Source: Siphonodentalium dalli
Lineage: Eukaryota; Mollusca; Scaphopoda; Gadilida; Siphonodentaliidae
Length of the DNA stretch: 64,000 bases
Assembly: GCA_032622095.1 (NCBI GenBank)
Contig: CP136063.1
Location: 91,925,980-91,989,979, forward strand
Direction of reading: 5' to 3'
Shown: positions 56,216-64,000 of the stretch, piece after piece
How positions within the stretch are numbered: the stretch's first letter is position 1
Layout: every line of letters starts with the position of its first letter
Notes under the pieces: model-generated
Told to the model about the DNA's origin: nothing
Database searches by the model: none
What the model saw: only the letters and a program-made list of their open reading frames with translations
Made by a program: the position numbers and the translations under genes

Positions 56216-56700
56216 ATATCTTGCACGTACTTCCAATATTTTATTTCTTGTAATAGTGTGTTCGAACAACATTTGGGCAGTTCAAAAAACCCGAAATCGC
56301 TTCTCCGCTATTCCAAACGATCAAGTGCAGGAACAGGAGAACATCAAATTGAAAGGAAATGGAGGGTTGATAGGTTTAACAGAGAGCTCATCAACAATAA
56401 GGAGATGTCTAGAACTCCCCGAACCAGACGTGTTTTTCTCTCATGAGAGTCGGCTATTTCCCCCGTCTTATCAACGGGAGGTAAATTCAAGGGGACACAA
56501 TCTAATTTGCTGGGATGTATCCGGGAAGCAATTGGAGATATATCGGACCCACCTAAAAATGTTCAGTGCAAGATATTTGATGGAGGCGTTCTTGTGGATA
56601 TGATTGTACCTGCGATATATTATCTACTTTTAATGATTACGCCCAGTCACTAATGAAGTTTCTACTCTACAGACTAAGAAGTGTTACTGTCATATATATG
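56193..56700 (+). pseudogene. Gene relic in centre and right arm: N-terminal part of the same family
   Basis: The plus-strand frame reads RFSAIPNDQVQEQENIKLKG then GNGGLIGLTESSSTIRRCLE. The family pattern here is DQ.HEQ.N...KG.GG..GLTE, located upstream of the VDTDV region. After a frame change it continues IFDGGVLV and reaches the start of the YRLRSV segment. It points away from the left-arm fragment. The 56565-56700 part is an inverted copy of 56088-56215, so the two fragments overlap in content but lie head to head. Confidence 0.6.
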
Positions 56701-58367
56701 TGGTGTGGGACATATGAAACGAGCTGCCTACCAGGTAGGATTGTGGTACACTTGTCATGCTAAGCTGCAGCTGTGTGCTCAGAACTCATTAAGTGTTGTT
56801 GCAAATCACAAACTTATAACAGATGCAAATGTGCAAACGCTGATTTGCCATACACAGAGTTATGTAGTTGTAATTGTGTGCTTAAAATATTTGTTCAACG
56901 TATAAACACAGGCAGCGGTGATTATAACATCACAATCTATGAGTTGCTATCTATCGGCTGGTATTATCAGTCTGTGAACATTATAGTTATATAACAAAAC
57001 AAACATGAATTTAAGAACACAGTATAAACAAAGATAGGCCATCTGTATGTGTATTATTGATTGACAATTTAAAGTTGTAACCTGAAATGCATATCTATAT
57101 ATACAACCCTCTTGAATGCTAGATTACATAAGTCAATGACATTGGGTCAAATATATCCATTAATGGTATTATAGATTCTTTTATTTTTATTTTATTTCAC
57201 CAAAACATTACATGTATATACCATTATATGTGTTGTATATATATATTCGATGTTCATTTTCGAAACTTTTAAGACCGCATATTGTGTATTATTGCATATT
57301 GCCATTCTATTGGTTGAACATATTTGAAATGATCAAATAAATTGTTATTAGGCATACAATTGTTAATTTCAACAGTATACTGACAATGAGATTGTTACAT
57401 TATAATATATGACGAATTGCGATCGACAAACTCACTTTATAAGATTTAACCAAAGATTTATTGAATCCTTACAACAAGTCACATTTTCGTGATTTTTGGG
57501 GTGAGGGGTAACATAAACCAAGTTTTCTGAAACGTTGTTACATATTAAACACATACAATGTATTCGTCGTTTTCAGTATATATGTCCAAAACATATAAGA
57601 CCGAACATTGTGAACTATCGCAAATATCCTATGAGTAAATGACCATTTATTGGACCAAAATATTTGAAATGAAGAGGATTTTCTTACAAAATTGCATATG
57701 TTTTGTCGAAAAAGATGTTATATTTCAACTTTGGTCATTGTGTGTGTAATTGCCATGCAGTATTTAGAAATGTGATCAAATAGTGTCCTTTATAGATTCT
57801 CATCCATGTTCTATGGGATGCTTATCACAAAAACAATATTTTATGATTTTTGGAGTGAGGGGTAACATAATCCAAAATTTCTAAAATACGGTTAAGAATG
57901 TGTCCTAGATATTGTATGTTTTGATTAGAGTATACATGTCCAAAAATGCTAAGACCTTAACCTTTGATCTACACTGAAACATTTTTGAGAAATTGTCTGT
58001 TTATTATTCCGAAATAATTGAAACGAGAATGATTATATGACAAAATTGCATGTTTTTGGTACAAAAAGTGATAAATTTCCAATTTGGTCAGCCTGGGTTG
58101 CTACTATCTTCATAATATGACAATGTCAGGTTGAATGACGCCTTTATTATGCATGCACCTCAAATTTTATACCAGTTGGAACGTCAGGGTGAAATAATGA
58201 TTGAATTTGACCGCCATCTTGGATTTATACTGGAAATAAGGGTTAATATTGATCAGAAACCTGTTTCTAGTTCACTTTCTGAAAGAGCACACATAACTTG
58301 ACAAAATATTTAAAAAATGGCACTTTTGGCCAGTCCGTTCCAAAAAAAAAGCTAAGTCACTACACTA

Positions 58368-59229
58368 TATGTTGTGATAGGTTACGTGCGGATACATACC
58401 TACATTTAAGAATTTGTAATCATGTTTTATTCCTGCAAATAGACATGTTATATGGCACTATGGTGGTTGCACGTGGAAATACTATGTGTTTACATTTGTG
58501 ATAACACGTGTTGGGGGAATTCCAATTTGAAATAGGAATCACCATATATGGAAGTTGTAAACCACACTCGCTCATCTTCCAACGAAAACCCGTTATATCG
58601 TGTTTGGTATTGGTGTGAGTATTCATTTGTAATAAACTAATTTGGATAACTAAATCAGCTGTTGTTGAAATTCCCTTATTGTTGTAACTGGATGATATGG
58701 GGACCATCGAATCGGATTATGTGTCTTTAATCGTGGTACCGCTAGTCACAAAACCATATCTATGGGATATAAACTGGATTACAACAGGGCGTCCAACACC
58801 AAACGGTCAACTGCGCCGCGCACTGGCTGCATGACAGCCGAGATCCATTTATCCGACTGTATAATTCCATATAAATGTTCAACTGATATTGAAATTATAT
58901 CAATACAATCCCCGATTTGTTGGTTGTACTGTTCATTTTTTTTTTTTTTCATTTGCTTAAAATTCTGCCATTTGATATTGGTCGGCCGCTATTGGGAGGT
59001 GCGTGGCGAACACTATTTTGGCTTGCCATACGTTCATGATATACTACATCCACGTCAATAGGAAATCCCTACATATACTGCCTTTTAATAACCACCCGAC
59101 AGCTGTCAGTGTTAGTTTATTCACAAGTGAACAGTACGCCGTTCATACGATATCAGTCGTGTCTTAATGGGCCATTATTTTACAAGATCATTTCGACACT
59201 AAAATATAAAGAAACAAGCATGATTGAAA
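58368..59229. other. No gene; short family B end fragment
   Basis: GGGGACCATCGAATCGGATT followed by GTCTTTAA at about 58697-58732 is the right end of family B. A poly-T run lies near 58937-58949. Confidence 0.4.
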
Positions 59230-59293
59230 ATTCCGATCTAACATGTGATCTGTTTGTGTAAATTCCGATCTAACATGTGATCTGTTTGTGTAA
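59230..59293 (+). repeat. 32-33-bp tandem duplication
   Basis: The unit ATTCCGATCTAACATGTGAT plus CTGTTTGTGTAA occurs twice in direct succession with no mismatch. Confidence 0.8.
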
Positions 59294-59510
59294 AACTTCA
59301 CCAACATAATGTCGTGTGTGTAAGTTGTTGGAAAGCATGCCGAGTTGTTTGTGGGAGTATACAGGAGAATTGTTTATCATCACGCAACAACCAACGCACG
59401 CAGTCACTGTTACAATATTTCAAAACATATGTTTTACAACGCTCACGTACTATATATACACACCGCAAATTTGCCTGAACCGCGTAATCGATCGTTTGTT
59501 ATTGTAGTTG

Positions 59511-60120
59511 TCCCCCGAAAAAAAAATTCGGGGGACTATTAAAATAGCCGGTGTCCGTCCGTCCGTCCGTGCGTCCGGAAATGGGTTCCGGATGATAACT
59601 CTAGTTTCGGTTATTAGATCAAAAGCAAATTTCATAGATGAGTTTATCAGACCAAAATACAGGTCATTTTTGCGAGAGTTATGGCCCTTTTTTTTTACTT
59701 AGAATCTTGTAATGTTCTGGTTTCCGGATGATAACTGCAGTTTGTGTGATCATATCTGAACCAATTTTGGAATGTGCGTTTATCAGCTCGAAATACAGAT
59801 CAAGTTCGAATATGGGTACGATCCACCCATTTTTGTCTGGTTGCTCTCAAATATGGAATATTGATTTCTTATATGAAAATATAATATGAACTTTTTTCCG
59901 TTGATTTCTTGTTGATTCACTGAACAGATCATCTGGTAACAAATAACACAGCCAGCATTAATGAAGGTAAAATTAACAAATAAATATCTAGAGTTTTCCG
60001 TGTACCATTTCAAGGGACACTGGTTGGATTGTTCTGAAATTTAGTATCGGATTTAGGGTCCTTGTTATTTTTTCTTCAGAAAAGCTGATGCCCCCAAATG
60101 AAGCCACTTTTTCGGGGGAC
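59511..60120 (+). repeat. Family F-like repeat bounded by CCCCCGAA/TTCGGGGG
   Basis: It starts with a small dyad (TCCCCCGAAAAAAAAATTCG then GGGGGA) and ends TTTTTCGGGGGAC. The interior has GTCCGTCCGTCCGTGCGTCC, GGATGATAACT twice and GAGAGTTATGGCCC. It resembles the intron repeats at 26340-26575. Confidence 0.6.
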
Positions 60121-60179
60121 ACTGTGGCCAGACGGCTTTTATTTACATTTAAACCGTTAATGACGGAACATTAAACACC

Positions 60180-60430
60180 CTGTGCCAATACATAGGTCGC
60201 CTCGCATATAAAAAAGAATGCATGTGCCTAACAATTTTGTATCAATGTTTAACAATTTTGATCATTTTATGTAATTTTTTTCTTACATTCGTTAACAATT
60301 TTTATCATTGTTTTTTTTTATCATTTATTCTTATATTCTATAACAATTTTATAATTTTTAACATTTTTATCATTTTTTCTTACATTCTTTAACAATTTTA
60401 TCATTTTTTTATCATTCTATTTTTTTCAAT
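60180..60430. repeat. Degraded palindrome and AT-rich minisatellite
   Basis: GTGCCAATACATAGGTCGCCT remains of the long palindrome lie at 60182-60227. They are followed by repeats of TTCTTACATTCTTTAACAAT and TTTATCATTTTT. The same minisatellite words flank palindromes at 8755-8810 and 33176-33218. Confidence 0.6.
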
Positions 60431-61355
60431 CAAATTTTACTTTCAGTTGCTTTCAAATACTAATCGGTTTCTAATATATTACTTAACAGAACAATTTAAA
60501 TATGTATTACATTTGATTCCCCTTGGAATTACTATTTATACGCGTCATAAGAAACTAATGACGTCGATATTACATTTTGTTAAATAATCCGACCCTTATT
60601 CCGTTCATTAAACCCATTCAATATTAATGATATACACCGGCCATTGTATAACAGGAAATAATGCCAGGTATACCCAAATGTATTATTGCTGCACAACCGT
60701 GACCTTTGACTTCCATTTTTCGTCTGTTTACATTCCGTACGCCATGGACGAGGAATTAAGACGAATCGGTGTAATTGATATAGTTAAAAAGATTATTTCG
60801 TTAAATTAAATACGTCATTTCATTAAATTAAATACATCATTTCATTAAATTAAATACGTCAAATAGTCTTATTTATCTGGGATTATTTCTTTACACGTGC
60901 AAACATCGCGTAATTACGTGAAACGTCGTCGCAGGCCTTGTAGAAGCCGCTGTTACTTTCACGTCCCATTTATTGATTTAAGTATATTTTGGAGAATTTG
61001 GATCAAGTAATAAATATAATCTACAACTCGTCCCGAGTTTATAGAAAATTTACAAAATCCTGTATATATATATATCATTCTCATTATGAATATATGGTAT
61101 GCGTCTGTACTCGTGACTTGTAAGAGTTAAGAAACTAATTAAAATTCATTTCAATTTTGGTCGGTCACCCTAAATTCATTTATCTGAAGGATCCTTTGTT
61201 TTCTTTGCCCGTTAAGGAGACATAAGGCCTTCGCAGTGGGTAGATATCTCTACATCGACCATCGTCAAGTAGATCATGTGATAATAGATAGACTTTATTG
61301 ACTATAAATAGCTCACATGTTTAAATCAATCTCATATATACATACATATACATAT
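60431..61355. other. No gene; short tandem repeat
   Basis: Three copies of a 23-bp unit (ATTAAATTAAATACGTCATT plus TC) lie at about 60799-60861. Confidence 0.5.
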
Positions 61356-61824
61356 ATTTAAAGGTACTCAATCCAATCAGACGCTCCCCATATCATCAAG
61401 ATACAACAACAACATTTCTTCAAAATACGCTTTAGTTATCAGAATCGATTAATTGCAACAACATAATGCTAACTGCTGTCAACTATGGTATCAATTTTCC
61501 CAAAACGTGTTATTTATTAATATTTTGTTCAACGAAATATGGCCGTATTATCACTTGAGTATCACGAAATTTTGCCGTATTGCCACTTGATTTTAGAGTT
61601 ATCCATCTGCATCCGCAATTTTGTCAGAGACCCGTCTGTTTGACCACAGTTTTCTGGGCCAAAAATAATTGCACATATCGAGAAATAACAAACTTTAAAA
61701 ATCGATATCTGATCACTCTGAGCTTTGATGGGTGGGTTCCTCGACTCTAATCAAATATTTGTTTACCCCCGAAGCCAAAGAAATTGTAATTTGGGAGCGT
61801 TAATTCGGATAATACATCTTTAAA
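61356..61824 (-). repeat. Family B element, full length
   Basis: It begins TTTAAAGGTACTCAATCCAA and ends with the complement of TTTAAAGATGTATTATCCGA. It contains GATGGGTGGGTTCCTCGACT near 61728. About 469 bp. Confidence 0.7.
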
Positions 61825-62256
61825 CATTACAGTTACGGCGATTTATCAACAAACATTGTTGACCGCGCAGGTAATTCAGATATTAAAACTAAATCCGTTT
61901 TTTTTTACTATATAAAACTGTTGAGTGCTTTAACCTTTTTCAATTATTACCTTTACATTTTGATTGGAATTATGTATTTTATTGGACTAATTGAACTTTC
62001 TATTGATCGGTAATGTAGCTGTAACAGCAATGTTTACATAACAATTGTTTTCACATGCGATATCTCGTTTTTGTACAATATAAAGTTATTATACAATGTT
62101 GTGTACAGTATGTTAATACACCTTATATCAAGGCATTATACAAAAATAATCAGTGACTCGAAAATTAAGTGGGCCTTTAACATGTAATTTTTGTTAATAT
62201 TTCTTGTTTTACAGACGTTTATGTCTTTTCACATGTGCTAACTGAAATTTTGTCAA

Positions 62257-62464
62257 TTTAACCCTATCTATACTAAATAGTTATCACTTAGGAAATGTTC
62301 AGACAATAAGTGCAACAAACGACATAATGAATAGGATCCCTTCTGCACTTTCTATTGTCTACTCGTATAAATTTCCTGAACATCCCTTCAGATGAACAAT
62401 AGACCATTCTAATGTATACTTTTATAACTGAGTTGGAGAGTCCATTTGGTATAGAAAAGGTTAA
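62257..62464 (+). mobile_element. Family C short element, complete
   Basis: Left TTTAACCCTATCTATACTAA and right TTTGGTATAGAAAAGGTTAA are inverted. Inner blocks GGAAATGTTCAGACAATAAG and CCATTCTAATGTATAC are shared with other copies. About 208 bp. Confidence 0.7.
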
Positions 62465-63484
62465 CGATGACTGTTGCAGAGAGTTCCTGCAATAAGCTTG
62501 TATATGTTTATCTGTATATGCTTATCCTTTGTGCGTTATGTTGGGCGTTCTTGCAGGATCTTCTCGATGTCTGTGTGTCAGGAATAGCGTTACTAGTAAT
62601 TGAAATTAATTCTCATTTTTTATTCGCCTGGTAAGCAGGAAATTGGCTTACGAAGATGCAATTAATTTCACTGCAAATTGGATGGGACATCTTTGTATAA
62701 GCACAATCTTGCAAGCGTCAAACCACGTATGCTTTTCGCTGCAAAATAGGCTCTATTTCATTTGTACCTGATTCTTGCACTATATAAATGACTTTCATCC
62801 ATATTCATGACATTGAGTCAATTGCACGGGGATCGCAGAGTGGTCTCGATTTGCGCCGATCTTGTGAGGGCCATAACATCGTATTCACCACTCCCGGTAA
62901 TGTAATCCAAGAAACTTTCCATATTAAATTTAAATGCAGCATTTCGCACTCTCCAGTCTCTCAGGCCATCGATTTTTCTTGAAGTGCCGTCATAAAATGA
63001 TTTTTCATTATTTTTCATCCTGTAAATTTGAAACCCGTGGGGATTGCTTTAAGGAACGCTCGTAAAAGGTGTCGCTCCCACAGCGAAGCACGCCATAATG
63101 CAGCGCACATAGAGCTGTTATTTCACCGCAACACCGATGGCACAGCACTTCTCGCCGTAAATTTCTACAAACTTGTTAATGTACTATGCGTAGGACAATA
63201 GAGTGTACAATTTGAAGAACAGTACCGTGTATACTCTCTACAGAGTTTGTTTGATGTTGCCCTTTATTTTGTTATAGCTAAGTTTTTACATTTCCTTTCA
63301 TAATTGTACAGTTTGCTGTCGATATTGTCCAGAGCGAACATTTCCCACCCCTTATATATATATCATCCCACATACGATAATTATGTTTTCATATTTGCTA
63401 TATATACTTCGTTGACATTTGTTGACTTTTATGTTCCGCAGTGTTCTGTCAAAGCTCGCCACACATCTATATGTTTTCGTTAGT
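62465..63484. other. No recognisable gene
   Basis: Frames at 62788-62982 (plus) and 62818-63018 (minus) lack motifs. A CG-richer patch lies at about 63040-63140. Nothing else was supported. Confidence 0.3.
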
Positions 63485-63660
63485 TTATGGCCGATAGTCT
63501 CTAATCGAGAGGTGGATATTTACAATTGAGCGTTGTTCTGACGATGTTTTCTACGGAGTGGTACGTTCGATTTGCTTGAGATTGTCGGCGATGCTAGTAG
63601 AATGCTGCATTCCTCACCTGAATACTACTTTATAAGTTTCACTCACCCGAACAAGTCAAT
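63485..63660 (+). repeat. Direct repeat paired with 51590-51790
   Basis: Shares the blocks listed for 51590-51790, with indels. Confidence 0.55.
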
Positions 63661-64000
63661 AACAAGAAAACCATAGTCAGAAATGGTAACGCCCTCATGG
63701 TCATATTAATATATAGGCATATAATTATATAATATAAAATATACTGGCAGTTGTTTGCTTCAAATGTAATCTATCCTTGAAAGGATGTTTTCACCGATTT
63801 GAAACAAAAGCATAGACATATATTCGTCGCAGAGATACTGTCCTGCATTTAAGATTCATGCCATGCTATTAACCGATTTCAATTATTTAACAAGCAAAAT
63901 CACGTGGAATGGACGACATCCCATTACAGAAAAACAAGCTCTTCCCGGGAAAGTGATGACACTTTATAACGGCATGTTGCCCGGAGATATTACCGACTGT
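63661..64000. other. No recognisable gene
   Basis: Nothing supported to the end of the window. Confidence 0.3.

Larger units (their letters stand above)
53516..58367. mobile_element. 4.85-kb near-palindromic element with arms of about 1.7-1.8 kb
   Basis: The termini TAGTGTAGTGACTTAGC (53516-53532) and its complement (58351-58367) begin inverted arms. They can be followed, with substitutions and small indels, to about 55310 on the left and 56700 on the right. A second matched pair, 56088-56215 and 56565-56700, extends the palindrome almost to the centre. The left arm contains 55320-56088, which the right arm lacks. The unpaired centre is about 56216-56564. Both arms carry tandem 358-bp units and fragments of one gene family facing outward. 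A TA dinucleotide occurs at each terminus; no longer target duplication was seen. No recognised transposase is encoded. Confidence 0.8.

Overview
The window looks like eukaryotic, intron-containing, AT-rich DNA made almost wholly of mobile-element debris. Reading frames are short and broken, and spliced exons carry GT/AG borders. The mix of relics (DIRS-like tyrosine-recombinase retroelement, X-element-like LINE ORF1, Mutator-like element, many short inverted-repeat elements, dispersed repeats ending in CGGACGGACAAA-type sequence) suggests a bivalve or related mollusc. That assignment is inference from the style of the repeats. I found no convincing host gene, no rRNA or tRNA gene and no prokaryotic feature.

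The centrepiece is a 15.6-kb Mutator-like element (15958-31530, + strand). Its ends are imperfect inverted repeats sharing GTCAGGGA and GCGACCA blocks. One 14-exon gene can be read through it (16088-30290, about 3.2 kb of coding sequence, roughly 1,065 residues). In order it encodes an N-terminal region, a MULE DDE transposase core, a SWIM zinc finger, a Ulp1/SENP-type (C48) cysteine protease and a C-terminal PHD finger. Splice phases agree across almost every junction. Several frameshifts and in-frame stops show that this copy is dead.

That element sits inside a short TTAA-flanked inverted-repeat element (family A), which itself sits in the RNase H region of a DIRS-like retroelement (pieces between 15469 and 34034). 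Two more TTAA elements (32028-32514 and 32979-33313) interrupt the same retroelement. At each of these three sites, leaving out the insertion and one TTAA lets the reading frame continue, so the order of events can be read from the sequence.

Region by region: 1-15.4 kb holds nested inverted-repeat elements, including one at 1220-1594 with target duplication ACTTAGT, a degenerate repeat field at 3.0-4.3 kb, and fold-back hairpins. 15.4-34.0 kb is the nested complex. 34-41 kb has a LINE ORF1 relic and more short elements. 41.6-43.7 kb is an inverted-repeat element whose ends carry tandem CCGAACACAA and which encloses a PHD-like frame. 44-53 kb has further repeats, including a hAT-type element with a perfect 8-bp duplication (52472-52908). 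53.5-58.4 kb is a 4.85-kb near-palindrome with arms of about 1.7-1.8 kb, carrying two outward-facing fragments of one protein family. 58.4-64 kb has dispersed repeats and little else.
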